Shown here in pieces: positions 1 to 10,129 of a stretch of DNA of 55,454 bases (its first letter is position 1; each line of letters begins with the position of its first letter). Under the pieces are notes generated by a model that saw only the letters and a program-made list of their open reading frames with translations, was not told the DNA's origin and searched no databases. The stretch lies in NCBI GenBank assembly GCA_009885995.1, contig VFJQ01000002.1, positions 1-55,454 on the forward strand, given 5' to 3'. The position numbers and the translations under genes were made by a program. This DNA comes from Verrucomicrobiota bacterium. GTDB lineage: Bacteria; Verrucomicrobiota; Verrucomicrobiia; Chthoniobacterales; Chthoniobacteraceae.

Positions 1-125
1 GGTGGGCACACAGCCGCCTCTCGCCGTCTCGCGTGGCAAACAAGCGCGATTTTGCTTCGACCGTCACCGGTCCACCCTTTCGTTCGCCAAAGTCCGACAG
101 GCTGCTAGGTGGCCAGCCATCCCGC

Positions 126-1370
126 TCACTCGTGGCGCAGCGATTCGATCGGGTCGAGGTTCGCGGCCTTGTAGGCGGGGTAGCTGCCGAAGACGACGCC
201 GACGAGCGAGCAGATGCCGAGGCCGATGGCGGCCCAGTCGGCGGGGAAGGCGGGCGGGAGCTTGAGCAGGTAGATGGCGAGCGCATTCGCGCCGGCGAGA
301 CCGAGCAGCACGCCGGCGAGACCGCCGATCTGGCAGAGCACGACGGCTTCGACGATGAACTGCACCATGATGTTTCGCTTCCGCGCGCCGATCGCGCGGC
401 GGACGCCGATCTCGCGGGTGCGCTCAGTCACGCTCACGAGCATGATGTTCATGATGCCGATGCCGGCGGCGATGAGCGAGATGGAGCTGACCAGCGCAAG
501 GCCGGTGCGCACGGCGAAGGTGACCTGCTGGAACTGCGCGATCATCGAGTCGCTGGAGACCATCTCGAAGTCCTCCTCCTTGCCCGGCGGCACTTTGCGG
601 ATCGCGCGCAGTGCGCCGCGGCACTGCTCCATCGTCTCGCTGAACGCGGCGGGCGTGGGCGCTTGAATGACGATGGAGATGTCGCGCCGGCGGCCGAAGC
701 GATTGAGGCCAGTGGTGATCGGCACGACGACGAGGCCGCGCTCCTGGTCGCCCGCGGAGGTTTGCTGGAGCACGCCGACGACGGTGAAGGTGAGCGCGTT
801 GTGCTTGATGCGCTCGCCGACCGCGGAGCCGCGCGGGAAGAGCGCCTGTGCGACGCTTTCGCTGAGCACGCACACGTCACGTGCGGAGGCGACATCGCTG
901 TCGAGCAGCACACGGCCTTCAATCACGTTCCAGTTTGCAGCGGGGAAGACCTCGGGCGTGGCGCCTTCGATCTGCACGTTGGGCGGCGTCTTCGCGTAGG
1001 GCGAGGAGAGCTCGACGCCGCCCATGAGCGACGAGCGCAGGCCGACTTGTGCCGCGAGCGTGGCCTTGGCTTGCAGCGCCTGCGCCTGCGCGAGGGTGAT
1101 CGGCTGCCGGCGCAAGAATTTCATAAAGCCCTCGGGGCCGCCAAAGTAGGCGCCGGGCATCCGCTGGATCACGAAGGTCTGCCCGCCGAGTTGGCCGAGT
1201 TCGCCCTCGATCTTGTTCTTCATCGCGCGCATCGCGGTCATCACGAGGATGATCGAGAAGACGCCGACGAGCACACCGAGCAGCGTGAGCGCGGAGCGGA
1301 GCTTGTGTGCCGTGATGGCTTCGAGCGCCATGCGGACGCTCTCGCGGAACTCGATCAGCGTGCGCTTCAT
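126..1370 (-). CDS. MacB-like ABC transporter permease (second of two)
   Basis: Inner-membrane permease of a MacAB/LolCE-type ABC transporter, about 414 residues. An N-terminal membrane segment (about residues 24-48) is followed by a large periplasmic MacB_PCD-type domain and a C-terminal FtsX domain with three membrane segments. The FtsX signature reads [20 protein letters not shown] near residues 298-317. Family knowledge: such permeases move substrates from the periplasm outward by mechanotransmission and do not transport through the membrane themselves. The stop codon of the upstream permease directly abuts this ATG, so the two are translated together. It is the last gene of a four-gene operon. 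The substrate cannot be read from sequence; a macrolide, peptide or lipoprotein is possible. Confidence 0.9.
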   Translation of the reverse strand: MKRTLIEFRESVRMALEAITAHKLRSALTLLGVLVGVFSIILVMTAMRAMKNKIEGELGQLGGQTFVIQRMPGAYFGGPEGFMKFLRRQPITLAQAQALQAKATLAAQVGLRSSLMGGVELSSPYAKTPPNVQIEGATPEVFPAANWNVIEGRVLLDSDVASARDVCVLSESVAQALFPRGSAVGERIKHNALTFTVVGVLQQTSAGDQERGLVVVPITTGLNRFGRRRDISIVIQAPTPAAFSETMEQCRGALRAIRKVPPGKEEDFEMVSSDSMIAQFQQVTFAVRTGLALVSSISLIAAGIGIMNIMLVSVTERTREIGVRRAIGARKRNIMVQFIVEAVVLCQIGGLAGVLLGLAGANALAIYLLKLPPAFPADWAAIGLGICSLVGVVFGSYPAYKAANLDPIESLRHE

Positions 1371-2606
1371 TTAGTCATTCCGCAGGGCCTCCACGGGCGT
1401 GAGCCTCGCGGCGCGCCACGCGGGGAGAAAGCCGGACACGATGCCAGTGACGAGCGCGACGCTGAGCGCGAGCAGCACGATCGATGGCGAGAGCGCGATC
1501 GTGGCGAGGTAGCGCTTCGCCACTTCCACGAGCGCGCGCGCGATGAGCAGCGCGATGAAGCCGCCGATCAGCGACACACTCGCGGCTTCGATGAGAAACT
1601 GGAGCAGGATGGTGCGCCGCCGAGCGCCGAGCGCCTTGCGTAGGCCGATCTCGGCGGTGCGCTCGACCACGGAGACGAACATGATGTTCATGATGCCGAT
1701 GCCTCCGACGAATAGCGACAGGCCGGTGATGAAAAAGCCCGATGTGGCGATGACGCCGGAGACTTTTCGGAAGCGCTCCAGCAGCTCTTCCTGCTGGTTG
1801 ATCGCAAAGTCGTCGGGCTGGCCCGGCGCGACGCGGCGGATCTTGCGCAGTAGGCCGCGCAACTCATCCCGCACTTCGTCGAGCCGCGCGGGGTCGGCGA
1901 CTTTCACGTCGATGACGCAGCTCGGGCTCCAGCGGAAGCTGGTGAACATCTTGCGGATGGGAATGATGACCTGGCTGTCGAGGTTGAGCTGCCCGAGGAC
2001 TGTGCCGCGTCGGTCGATCACGCCGATGACTTCGAGCGCCTCGCTCGTCGCGTGCAGGCGTTTGCCGATGGGAGATTCGTGGATGAAGAGCTTCTCCGCG
2101 ATGTCGGCGCCGATCACGCACACGTCGCGATTTCCCTCGGCCTCGGCCTTCGTCATGAAGCGGCCCGCGGAGAGCGTTATGCCGCTGGTGGTGAGGTATT
2201 GGTCGGTCGTGGCGATGAGCAGCACCATGCTGGAGCTGCGTTTTTTGTAATGCACTGCCTCGACGCCGTGCATGACGACGGGGGCGACGCCGAGCACGCC
2301 GCCGAGGTCGCGCTCGACGGCGCGGACCTGCTGGAGGGTGATCTTCTCGCGCTTTTGAACGGCGGCCCATTTCACATCGGAATCGATGAACCACTCGCGC
2401 TGATCCACGTGCAGCACGTCGGTGCCGAGGAAGGAGATAGCCTGGCTGAAAGCCTTGTCGAGGCCTTCGATCGCGGTTGCCATCAAGGTGACGGTGACGA
2501 TGCCGATGACGATGCCGAGCGTGGTGAGCACGGAACGCAGGAGGTTGCCGCGGATCGCTTCGCTGGCGATGCGCAGACCCTCGATGAACTCAGTGCGCAG
2601 TTTCAT
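1371..2606 (-). CDS. MacB-like ABC transporter permease (first of two)
   Basis: Permease of about 411 residues, homologous to its downstream neighbour. It has an N-terminal membrane segment ([20 protein letters not shown]), a periplasmic domain and a C-terminal FtsX domain containing [21 protein letters not shown] chose the ATG at 2606 ([10 protein letters not shown]) because it restores the usual N-terminus; a longer open frame exists but would run deep into the ATPase gene. With this start the gene overlaps the end of the ATPase gene by 17 bases. Classical MacB is an ATPase-permease fusion that homodimerises. Here the ATPase is separate and two different permeases are present, so a heterodimer is the simplest inference. 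Confidence 0.88.
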   Translation of the reverse strand: MKLRTEFIEGLRIASEAIRGNLLRSVLTTLGIVIGIVTVTLMATAIEGLDKAFSQAISFLGTDVLHVDQREWFIDSDVKWAAVQKREKITLQQVRAVERDLGGVLGVAPVVMHGVEAVHYKKRSSSMVLLIATTDQYLTTSGITLSAGRFMTKAEAEGNRDVCVIGADIAEKLFIHESPIGKRLHATSEALEVIGVIDRRGTVLGQLNLDSQVIIPIRKMFTSFRWSPSCVIDVKVADPARLDEVRDELRGLLRKIRRVAPGQPDDFAINQQEELLERFRKVSGVIATSGFFITGLSLFVGGIGIMNIMFVSVVERTAEIGLRKALGARRRTILLQFLIEAASVSLIGGFIALLIARALVEVAKRYLATIALSPSIVLLALSVALVTGIVSGFLPAWRAARLTPVEALRND

Positions 2607-3285
2607 GCGCGGGCACGTCGCTTTCCACGAGGCCGTCGCGGATGCGGATGATGCGCCGTGCGTGGCGCGCGACGTCTTCCTCATGTGTGACGACGATGAG
2701 CGTGTTGCCTTTCGCGCAGAGGCTGTCGAAGAGATCGAGGATCTCGGTGCCGGTGCGGCTGTCGAGGTTGCCGGTCGGTTCGTCGGCGAGGAGGATCGAC
2801 GGGCGATTCACGAGTGCGCGGGCGATGGCGACGCGCTGGCGCTGGCCGCCGGACATTTCATTCGGGCGATGGCTCACGCGATCGGCGAGGCCTACGTCGC
2901 GCAAGGCGCCGAGCGCGATCTCGCGGCGCTCGTCGGGATCGACGCCGGCATAGACGAGCGGGAGTTCGACGTTTCGCAACGCGCTGGAGCGAGCGAGCAG
3001 ATTGAAGGTCTGGAAGACGAAGCCAATCTCGCGGTTGCGGATGCCGGCGAGTTCGTCGTCGTCCATTTCGCCGACGTTGTGGCCGTTGAGTTCGTAGGTG
3101 CCGGAGGTGGGCGTATCGAGGCAGCCGAGCACGTTCATCAGCGTGGACTTTCCCGAGCCGGATGGGCCCATGATGGCGACGTATTCGCCACGCTCGATGC
3201 TGATCGAGACGCCGCGCAACGCATGCACAGTCTCGCTGCCCATGTCGTAGGAGCGGCAGATCGCGGTGAGGTGGATCAGGCTCAC
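2590..3285 (-). CDS. ABC transporter ATP-binding protein, MacB/LolD class
   Basis: Cytoplasmic ATPase of 231 residues, the normal length for LolD/MacB-type nucleotide-binding domains. Visible motifs in order are Walker [10 protein letters not shown] (about residues 40-48), the Q-loop in FVFQTFNLL, the signature [15 protein letters not shown], Walker [13 protein letters not shown] and the switch histidine in VVTHEED. The TGNLDS sequence after Walker B is typical of the MacB/LolD/FtsE branch. The gene overlaps the adaptor gene upstream by 4 bases and the permease gene downstream by 17, so the operon order is adaptor, ATPase, permease, permease. It powers export with the two FtsX-type permeases. 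Confidence 0.93.
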   Translation of the reverse strand: MSLIHLTAICRSYDMGSETVHALRGVSISIERGEYVAIMGPSGSGKSTLMNVLGCLDTPTSGTYELNGHNVGEMDDDELAGIRNREIGFVFQTFNLLARSSALRNVELPLVYAGVDPDERREIALGALRDVGLADRVSHRPNEMSGGQRQRVAIARALVNRPSILLADEPTGNLDSRTGTEILDLFDSLCAKGNTLIVVTHEEDVARHARRIIRIRDGLVESDVPAHETAH

Positions 3286-4529
3286 TTCGCCTCTCTCTTC
3301 GCGTCCGCGCCGGTTTTCACAGTCTTGCCGTCCTCGATGTCTTTTGCCACGGCTTTGTAACCGCCGGAGATGATCGCCTGCCCTTCGCTGAGCCCCTCGG
3401 TGATTTCAAAGTAATCGTTGTCGCTGATGCCCGTCTTCACCTGCGCCATCTTTGCGTGGTCGCCTTCTTGGAGGAAGACGACCTCGGTGGGCTTTGTGGT
3501 GCCTTTCGGCAGGCGCGTGGTGACGGCTTGGATTGGGACGGCGAGCGTAGCTTTGCGCGAGCGCGTCTCGATCTCGGCGGTCACGCTCATGCCGGGGCGA
3601 AAGGCTTCTTTGTCGTCGATGCGGATGCGCACGTCGAACTTCGGGGCTTCCTGCGATGACGACATGCCGGATGAGCCGCTGCTGCTGTTGCCGCCGCTGC
3701 TGAATCCCGATCCGCGTGAGGCGTTCGCGATGGCGGTGACGGTGCCGCGGAATTTGCGATCCTTGAACGCATCGACCTCCAGCCGCACGTGCTGGCCGGC
3801 TTGGATGAGCACGACGTCGATCTCGCTCACATCCACGCGCGCCTCCATCGCGTCGAGGTCGGCGATCGTCATGATCTCGGTGCCCATGTTGAACGAAGTG
3901 CCGAGCACGCGCTCGCCGAGCTGCGAGCGCAGCCGCGTGATCGTGCCATCCATCGGCGCGAGGATCTTCGTTTTGGAAAGATCATCCTCCGCCTTGTCGA
4001 GGGCGAAGCGGGCCTGATCGACCTGGTGCTTCGAGTTTGCGAGCCGGAGCCGCGCGACTTCGTGCGTGGTCTTCATCGCCTGCATTTCTTTCGCGGGGAT
4101 GAGTTTGCTTTTCGTGAGTTCGAGGTCTCGCTTGAGATCGGCCTCGGTTTTTTCGAGCTCAGCTTCAGCCTGGCTTACGCTGCCGAGCGCGAACTTGTAA
4201 CTCGCCTCTGCGGAGTTGCGGCTGGCTTGATAGTTGTCGGGTTTGATCTGCACGAGCAACTCGCCCTTCTTCACCGTCTGCCCTTCGACGACTGGCAGCG
4301 CGATGATCTCGCCCGCGACCTCGGGGCTGATGAGCACCTGCGTGGCGGGCTGGATGCGCCCATTGGCGACGACCAGTTCGGTGAGGTCGCGCCGCGTGAC
4401 TTTGTCCACCGTCACCGCGACGACTTCGTCGCCCTTCCGCCCATAACGGAAGGCCAGCCCACCGCCCACGACGACGAGAAGCGCGAGGGCGATGAGGAGG
4501 TTGCGGCGGCGCTTCTTGGGCTTGGGCAT
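3282..4529 (-). CDS. MacA/HlyD-type periplasmic adaptor protein
   Basis: Membrane-fusion protein of 415 residues. A basic start (KPKKRRR) and a single membrane anchor (about residues 9-27) are followed by a barrel-sandwich half motif ([20 protein letters not shown]), a long helical hairpin rich in Ala, Glu and Lys (about 105-190), the second half of the lipoyl-like domain ([12 protein letters not shown]), and beta-barrel and membrane-proximal domains. Family knowledge: it links the inner-membrane MacB complex to a TolC-type outer-membrane channel; no TolC gene is present in the window. An unusual Ser/Gly-rich insert (about residues 270-290, [16 protein letters not shown]) lies in the beta-barrel region. 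It is the first gene of the operon, so the promoter should lie in 4530-4769. Confidence 0.9.
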   Translation of the reverse strand: MPKPKKRRRNLLIALALLVVVGGGLAFRYGRKGDEVVAVTVDKVTRRDLTELVVANGRIQPATQVLISPEVAGEIIALPVVEGQTVKKGELLVQIKPDNYQASRNSAEASYKFALGSVSQAEAELEKTEADLKRDLELTKSKLIPAKEMQAMKTTHEVARLRLANSKHQVDQARFALDKAEDDLSKTKILAPMDGTITRLRSQLGERVLGTSFNMGTEIMTIADLDAMEARVDVSEIDVVLIQAGQHVRLEVDAFKDRKFRGTVTAIANASRGSGFSSGGNSSSGSSGMSSSQEAPKFDVRIRIDDKEAFRPGMSVTAEIETRSRKATLAVPIQAVTTRLPKGTTKPTEVVFLQEGDHAKMAQVKTGISDNDYFEITEGLSEGQAIISGGYKAVAKDIEDGKTVKTGADAKREAK

Positions 4530-4769
4530 CGGGGTGGAAAGAGCGGATAAGGCAGCGCACGGTTACGCGGTGTCAATGCGGCAGGGCAGCCCGGGTGGAT
4601 TTTCGGGAGTTTAACGATCCCGGTTGGCGTCACGGGACAGCGGGAGCTTGGACCGGAGGCGAATGCTTCTAAAACGGAAACTGTATCCGCGACGCAGACA
4701 ACTCACTCTGAGGCGAAGTAGCTTTTCCTCTTCGCCAAACCGGCAGATGCCGAGGGGGCAGCGTTATGC

Positions 4770-5429
4770 TCAGTGCGGAAGCGGCGGTTTGGGCAGGTTC
4801 GTGGCGCGGGCGGCGGAGATGCCGGCGCTCAGGGCTTCGTCGAGTGCGGCCTGAAGGCTCTCGCGCTCGCGGCGTAGGAGGCGGATGCCGGTTTGAAGGA
4901 TGGCGACCTCGCCGTCGCGCCGGCGAAGTTCGACTTGCTGCCGGTGGCACTGGGTTGCGAGTTTCGCGTAGTCGTTTGTCAGCGCCTGCCGGTCGCTGGC
5001 GGCCGCTGTCCAGAGTCGCTGGAGCTCCTCTTCTGCGAGGTCGAGTTGTTTGCGGAGAGCTTCGCATTCCCGCCACGCCGCGCTGACTTCTGCACGGGTG
5101 GCCAGCTTTTCATCGTCGGTCTCCGCGCCCGCTGGTATCTGCGAGACATGAAACTCGCATTCGATTCCGCCCAAATCGATGCGACAGCTCTCGCGCAGGT
5201 GATAGTCGCTTACCATGCGGCCATCGACGCGCACGCCATTGGTGGCGCCGCGATCGCGCAAGCGGTAATGTCCATCCTCGTAGTGCAGCTCGGCGTGGTG
5301 CGCCGACACGGTGCGGTCGCGGATCTGGATAGCATTGTCGGGCCGGCGCCCGATGGTGATGATGTCGCCGCGCAGGGCGATCCGGCTGGGGGTTTCGTTT
5401 TCAGGGAGCGTGAGTTTGATGCTTGGCAT
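4770..5429 (-). CDS. FHA-domain protein with C-terminal coiled coil
   Basis: Predicted cytoplasmic protein of 219 residues. Residues about 20-95 form a forkhead-associated domain with the conserved GR in TIGRRPDN, the SAHHAEL motif and TNGVRVDG, which are the residues that bind phosphothreonine in this family. Residues about 108-205 are charged and heptad-like (EVSAAWRECEALRKQLDLAE), so a coiled coil is likely. No kinase or secretion-system gene is next to it, and its partner cannot be named. It lies 240 bases upstream of the adaptor gene on the same strand. The gap shows no clear gene, so cotranscription with the efflux operon is uncertain. Confidence 0.85.
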   Translation of the reverse strand: MPSIKLTLPENETPSRIALRGDIITIGRRPDNAIQIRDRTVSAHHAELHYEDGHYRLRDRGATNGVRVDGRMVSDYHLRESCRIDLGGIECEFHVSQIPAGAETDDEKLATRAEVSAAWRECEALRKQLDLAEEELQRLWTAAASDRQALTNDYAKLATQCHRQQVELRRRDGEVAILQTGIRLLRRERESLQAALDEALSAGISAARATNLPKPPLPH

Positions 5430-5621
5430 GGTTGAACGGGTTGTCAGTCATGCAAGGCAGCAGCGCGTGTGCTCGCTGTTTGGGTAGTTGACTATTTTTC
5501 ACCGGAATCTGGCCCGCCCGCAGTTTTGAGACGCTGAACTCGTGCCTCGCTGGCAAGGCTATCATTTGCATCAGCAGCTACCCTCGCTTTTCGTCGCGCG
5601 GCCCTCCGCGCAATGAGAAAG

Positions 5622-7520
5622 CTAACGCACCGGGTCGCGCGGGAACTTCACGTAGGGAAGGCGCGCACCGCGGTAGGTATATTGGTCGGCACGAATCGAG
5701 GGGGCGGGGCGAAAATCTTCGGTGCCCGAGATGCCGATGATGTCGTCTTGGTCGATGCCGTCGCCGGAGATGCCGATGGCGCCGACGAGGTAGCCGTCGC
5801 GGTAGAGAGGGAAGCCGCCGGGGAAGATCGTGATGCCGTTCGGGACGTTGGAGTTGCCGGGGAAGGCGAAGTTGCCGCGCTTTTGGTCGAGAATGTTGCG
5901 GAACTTGAGCGTGACGGCTTCCTGGAATCCGAAGTAGGGGCCGTGCGCGGTGCCGTCGATGCCGGGCGGGAAGAATTTCTGTGCGAGGAATCCGACGCTG
6001 CGAGCACTCATGGCGAGTTGGGTGTTCGAGAAGAAGACGGCGGTGCGCGCCTTTTGCACGGCGACATCCCACGAGAAGATGGTGGCTTCGCCGGTGCGGA
6101 AGACGCCGAGGATTTGTGGAAGCTCGCCCGGTTTGTCGGGATTGCTGACGACGCTGATGAAGACTTTCACGCTGGTGCCGATGGGCAGGCGAATGCCGGC
6201 GCGGGTGATACGGGCGCGCTCGGCGGCTTTGCTGATGATGTCTTTGACTTCTTCCTTGGTCAGGCGCCCGGCGTTGCCGTGGATTTTGTCGTTGGTGAGG
6301 TCGGCGTCGCGGATGAGCGGGTCGTCGCGGAAGGGGAAGCGGATCTCGCCTTCGAAGCCGCCGAGGCGGGCGACTTCGTAGGGATACGGGGCGGGGGCGG
6401 CTTTGGGGAAGCCTGAGGTGATCTGGTCGCCGGGTTGGAGGACGGATGCAGCTTGGTTCGGGACGAGCGGGCCAGCACCAAGTGCGCTGAACGGTGGGAG
6501 GCTGGTCGGAACATCAATTTGGCGGCCGATGGTGCCGATCGGAGGCACGTCGTCCACGTCGTTGATGTCCTCGAGGCGTGGGTGGACGTAGGGGACGCGG
6601 ATGCCGGCGATGAGGACGTTGGTGGCAACGATTTCCGGCGGCGGGCGGAAGTCGGTTTGCGCCCCGAGGGCGACGTATTCGTCTTTGTCTTCGCCGATCT
6701 TGAAACCGGGCGTCGCGTTCTTTTGCGTCTGACCGAGTAGCAGTGCGGCGGCAGGAGTGAGGTCGGTGGGATCGCCATCGCCGACGACGCCGACGCCGCC
6801 GACGAGGTGGCCAGCCTTGTATAATGGAACGCCGCCGGGGGAGTCGTTAAGCGAGGTGAGCGGGAAGAGCGGAGCGCGCACGCCGGGCGAAAGATCGCCC
6901 ATGCTGGCGGAGTCTGCGAGAGGGTCCGTGGTGAAGCCGCTTGCAGCGAGCGTGACTCCAAACGGCGCGGGCGGGCGCTTCACGAGTAGGAGTTTTCCGC
7001 GTGCGAGCATTTGCGCGATGGACTCGTCGCCGACGAAGCTGTTCGGCACGAGCTTCACGCGATTCACATCGGTGAAGAAGAGGCTCGAGAAGCCGACGCC
7101 GACGAGCGGGCCGGGGCCGGAATTGCGAACACCGACTGGGAAGTGTTGCTGGATGATGTAGCCGGCCGTGCGGCTGGTGAAGGCCTGCTGGTCGCTGCTG
7201 AGGAAGGCGGCCGTGCTGGCCTTGGTGACAGCGCCGGCGACCTGACCGTAGAGCTTGAGCGATGCGGGACTGAGGTCGAAAACGGGCAACGGATTTGGCA
7301 GCCGCTTCTTCACGTCCCATAGCGCGAGGATGAAACCTTCGCGATCAGTCACGCAGATGATTGCGCTGCGGTTGATGCGCGAGGCGACGACGCAACCCTG
7401 CTCTACGACTTGTGCGACTTCCTCCTGCGTGAGTTGCTGAGGTCCGGCGATGGCGGCGGGCGAAAGCGCAGCGAGGGCTGCGGCGATGGTGGCAAGTGGA
7501 CGCGCGAGAAAAGGTTTCAC
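5622..7520 (-). CDS. Secreted protein with two GlcG/HbpS haem-binding-type domains
   Basis: About 632 residues from the GTG at 7520, chosen because it gives a clean signal peptide (KPFLARPLATIAAALAALSP, then AIAG). Two copies of the GlcG/HbpS (DUF336) fold are visible. The first starts LTQEEVAQVVEQG and closes with GGVPLYKAGHLVGGVGVVGD. The second starts LTKEEVKDIISKA and closes with GGFPLYRDGYLVGAIGISGD. In this family the fold binds haem or small ligands; HbpS is an extracellular redox or haem sensor in Streptomyces. A proline-rich stretch joins the repeats. The gene diverges from the barrel/decahaem cytochrome operon across a short shared promoter region, which fits a role in haem handling or redox sensing for that locus (inference). 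The longer reading upstream lacks a signal peptide and overlaps the divergent gene. Confidence 0.8.
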   Translation of the reverse strand: MKPFLARPLATIAAALAALSPAAIAGPQQLTQEEVAQVVEQGCVVASRINRSAIICVTDREGFILALWDVKKRLPNPLPVFDLSPASLKLYGQVAGAVTKASTAAFLSSDQQAFTSRTAGYIIQQHFPVGVRNSGPGPLVGVGFSSLFFTDVNRVKLVPNSFVGDESIAQMLARGKLLLVKRPPAPFGVTLAASGFTTDPLADSASMGDLSPGVRAPLFPLTSLNDSPGGVPLYKAGHLVGGVGVVGDGDPTDLTPAAALLLGQTQKNATPGFKIGEDKDEYVALGAQTDFRPPPEIVATNVLIAGIRVPYVHPRLEDINDVDDVPPIGTIGRQIDVPTSLPPFSALGAGPLVPNQAASVLQPGDQITSGFPKAAPAPYPYEVARLGGFEGEIRFPFRDDPLIRDADLTNDKIHGNAGRLTKEEVKDIISKAAERARITRAGIRLPIGTSVKVFISVVSNPDKPGELPQILGVFRTGEATIFSWDVAVQKARTAVFFSNTQLAMSARSVGFLAQKFFPPGIDGTAHGPYFGFQEAVTLKFRNILDQKRGNFAFPGNSNVPNGITIFPGGFPLYRDGYLVGAIGISGDGIDQDDIIGISGTEDFRPAPSIRADQYTYRGARLPYVKFPRDPVR

Positions 7521-7639
7521 GACGCGGAGGTGAAGCAAAAGTGGGGGGCTAGGGCAATCCCAAAAAAAAAAATCACAACACGCATTTTTACATTGCGGTG
7601 TGCGTGTGAGTTTCACTAAACGGTCGTCCACCACAACCA
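7521..7639. promoter_or_regulatory. Divergent promoter region with inverted repeat
   Basis: The 119-base gap between the haem-binding-domain gene and the barrel gene should hold both promoters. It contains an A-tract (7562-7572) and an inverted repeat, ACACGCA at 7578-7584 against TGCGTGT at 7601-7607, 16 bases apart. This is a possible site for a shared regulator. No confident -35/-10 pair can be assigned. Confidence 0.35.
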
Positions 7640-10126
7640 ATGGGAACCGCGCCGTCCTTCACGATTAATCTTTCGAGCCGAATCACGGCGTGCCTTTTTG
7701 CGGGCGCTTTTATCGCGGGTGCCTACGCCGCGGAGAAGCCGAACGAGGAGAAACCGAAGACTCACTTTTCGAATGGACGGCCGCACCTGCGTCCGCTGTT
7801 TGGTTCGACGCACGAGCACGGTGTCCACCCGAACAAGTTTAACGATGGCGGCGAGATCACGGTGCAGAAGAAGGCACCGAAAGCGCCGGCGCGTGGGGGG
7901 CGCGAAAAGGCGTTCAATCCCGACCCGGGCGGCGTGACGCCGGACCCAAAAGCGGACTGGCCGATGGCGCCGGCGATCGATGCGCTCTCACCGACGACCG
8001 CGGGCGCTTACGGCGGGCTCTTCCCGGAGAGCAATTATCCGGACACGGAGTATCAGCCAATCATTCCGGAAAGCCTCGAATTGCCGCGGCTCAATGTGGA
8101 AGGCCAGACGCCGATCCGCCGCACGTGGCATTATCCCCATTACCAAGACAACACCACCGGTTACGGTCGCTGGAAAAATAGTGAGGCGGTGAAGAATCGC
8201 TGGGATCTGACGGTGCCGCATTGGCAGCGTTACATGGATCCGTCGATCGAGACGCCTTACATGTATGACACGCCGCGGCTGTGGCATCCCTATCAGCAGA
8301 GCCTGCTCAAGGGCGACAAGCCGATCCTCGGGACGCAGGAGATTTTCCTGAACGTGACGGTGAAGAACTTCTCGCTCTTCGAGAAGCGGAAGCTGCCGAC
8401 GCCGAGCGGCGTGAGCGCGGCGCAGGCGGGCAGTCCGGAGTTTTTCGGCCGCAGCGAGTCGATCCTCGCGTCGAACGACACGTCGATCGCGATCGACTTG
8501 TTCGAGGGAGAGACGTCGTTCAAGCCGGTGCATTGGCTGGTGCGCGTGCTGGCGGTCTATAACAACAACTGGATCCGGGTGAAGGAGAACAACGCGATCG
8601 ACCCGGATCCGCGTGGAACGGAGTTCGACGACAACGGCGGGCCACCGAGCACGGGGAAGATTCAGGCTTATCCGTCCAACGGCAGCGACTACGGACCGGC
8701 GACGGAGCCGGAGTTTTTCAACTCAAACGTCAGCCCGGCGAACGTCTTCAACTACATCCACGACCAACTCAAGCCGACGGGCGATGCGGCCACGCTCGTG
8801 GAAGTGGATGAGAACAACTACCCGAAGGGCGACGCAGACGGGAAGCATGGCAAGGGCGGGAAGGATTTCAACGGCACGCGCTACACCACGCGGCATCGCG
8901 ACTTCTTCGCGTTGCAGGAGGCGTTCGCGGAGTTCCACATCAGCGACCTCACGGATAATTACGATTTCATCTCGTCGCGCTGGGGCATCCAGCCGTTCGT
9001 GTCGGACTTCCGTGGGTTCGTCTTCGCCGACACGAATCTCGGCGCGCGCATCTTCGGTAACTGGGACAACAACCGCATCCAATATAACCTCGCGTATTTC
9101 AACATGCGCGAGAAGGACACCTACTCGGATCTGAACATGTTCGACTCGCGGCATCAGCAGGTGCTGATCGCGAATGTTTTCAGGCAGGACTTCTTTGTCA
9201 AAGGCTACACCGCGCTGTGGAGCTTCCACGCGAACTTTGACGACGGCGGGACGCACTATCAAAAGGACGGCTTCCTCACGCGGCCCGGCATCCTCGGGAC
9301 CGTGCCGGATGACTTTGACGAGTCGATCAACGGCTTCGACGGAACGCTGCGCGGACACGACGTAAAATCCTACTACCTCGGCTGGGCTGGCGACGGGCAC
9401 TTCGGGCGGATGAATATCACGCACGCATTCTATTACGTGTTTGGCGAAGACGAATACAACGGACTGGCCGGGCGGCGTGTGGACATCAGCGCGGCGATGG
9501 CGGCGGCTGAACTGAGCTACGATCGTGACTGGATCCGCGTGAAACTCTCCGGCTTCTACGCCAGCGGCGACTCGAAGCCGCTCGATGGCGTTGCGACCGG
9601 GTTCGACTCGATCGTCGACCACCCATTTTTCATCGGTGGGCCGTTTAGCTGGTATGTGCATCAGGGCTTCAACCTCGCGGGCACCGGTGTGGGCTTGAAG
9701 CAGCGCGACTCGCTCATCCCGAACCTGCGCACGAGCAAGACCGAGGGGCAGTCGAACTTTGTGAACCCCGGCGTGGCTATCGTTGGCATTGGCACGGACA
9801 TTGACGTTACGCCGAAGCTGAAGGTGTTCGCGAATGCAAACTACATCTGGTTCGCCGACACCGAGACAATTCGCCTCGCATTGCAAACGAACAAAGCGCG
9901 CGACGAACTCGGGCTCGATGTTAGCCTTGGCTTCAAATACCGTCCCTTCCTCACCGAGCAGGTGATCGTCTCCGCGGGCATCGGCGCGCTCTTCCCTGGC
10001 GCCGGCTATCGCGACATCTACCGTCGCAACACCGTCCACGTGCCCGGCTACGGTCCACAGGAGGAGGAGGGAAAAGTGGACCGCTACCTCTACAACGCCT
10101 TCTTCACCCTTACGCTGATTTACTAA
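7640..10126 (+). CDS. Predicted outer-membrane beta-barrel protein of the cytochrome locus
   Basis: Protein of 828 residues with an N-terminal export signal (about residues 10-30, ending GAYAAE). A Pro/Lys-rich segment follows. The remainder is rich in alternating aromatic and polar strands (for example WDNNRIQYNLAYFNMREKD and MNITHAFYYVFGEDEY). The C-terminus, NAFFTLTLIY, ends in an aromatic residue, as outer-membrane barrels do. No enzymatic motif is visible. The decahaem cytochrome gene begins 3 bases downstream, so the products are almost certainly made together. By analogy with porin-cytochrome conduits this could be the pore that holds or passes the cytochrome, but the family itself is not one I recognise. 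It lacks CxxCH motifs. Confidence 0.7.
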   Translation: MGTAPSFTINLSSRITACLFAGAFIAGAYAAEKPNEEKPKTHFSNGRPHLRPLFGSTHEHGVHPNKFNDGGEITVQKKAPKAPARGGREKAFNPDPGGVTPDPKADWPMAPAIDALSPTTAGAYGGLFPESNYPDTEYQPIIPESLELPRLNVEGQTPIRRTWHYPHYQDNTTGYGRWKNSEAVKNRWDLTVPHWQRYMDPSIETPYMYDTPRLWHPYQQSLLKGDKPILGTQEIFLNVTVKNFSLFEKRKLPTPSGVSAAQAGSPEFFGRSESILASNDTSIAIDLFEGETSFKPVHWLVRVLAVYNNNWIRVKENNAIDPDPRGTEFDDNGGPPSTGKIQAYPSNGSDYGPATEPEFFNSNVSPANVFNYIHDQLKPTGDAATLVEVDENNYPKGDADGKHGKGGKDFNGTRYTTRHRDFFALQEAFAEFHISDLTDNYDFISSRWGIQPFVSDFRGFVFADTNLGARIFGNWDNNRIQYNLAYFNMREKDTYSDLNMFDSRHQQVLIANVFRQDFFVKGYTALWSFHANFDDGGTHYQKDGFLTRPGILGTVPDDFDESINGFDGTLRGHDVKSYYLGWAGDGHFGRMNITHAFYYVFGEDEYNGLAGRRVDISAAMAAAELSYDRDWIRVKLSGFYASGDSKPLDGVATGFDSIVDHPFFIGGPFSWYVHQGFNLAGTGVGLKQRDSLIPNLRTSKTEGQSNFVNPGVAIVGIGTDIDVTPKLKVFANANYIWFADTETIRLALQTNKARDELGLDVSLGFKYRPFLTEQVIVSAGIGALFPGAGYRDIYRRNTVHVPGYGPQEEEGKVDRYLYNAFFTLTLIY

Positions 10127-10129
10127 GCG

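Noticed and set aside
1..125. Possible gene at the left edge
   Set aside because: The only frames here are short or antisense extensions; nothing supports a gene.
33..1643. Long plus-strand frame of about 536 codons
   Set aside because: Antisense to the two permease genes, with Arg/Asp/Ala-biased composition typical of GC-rich shadows.
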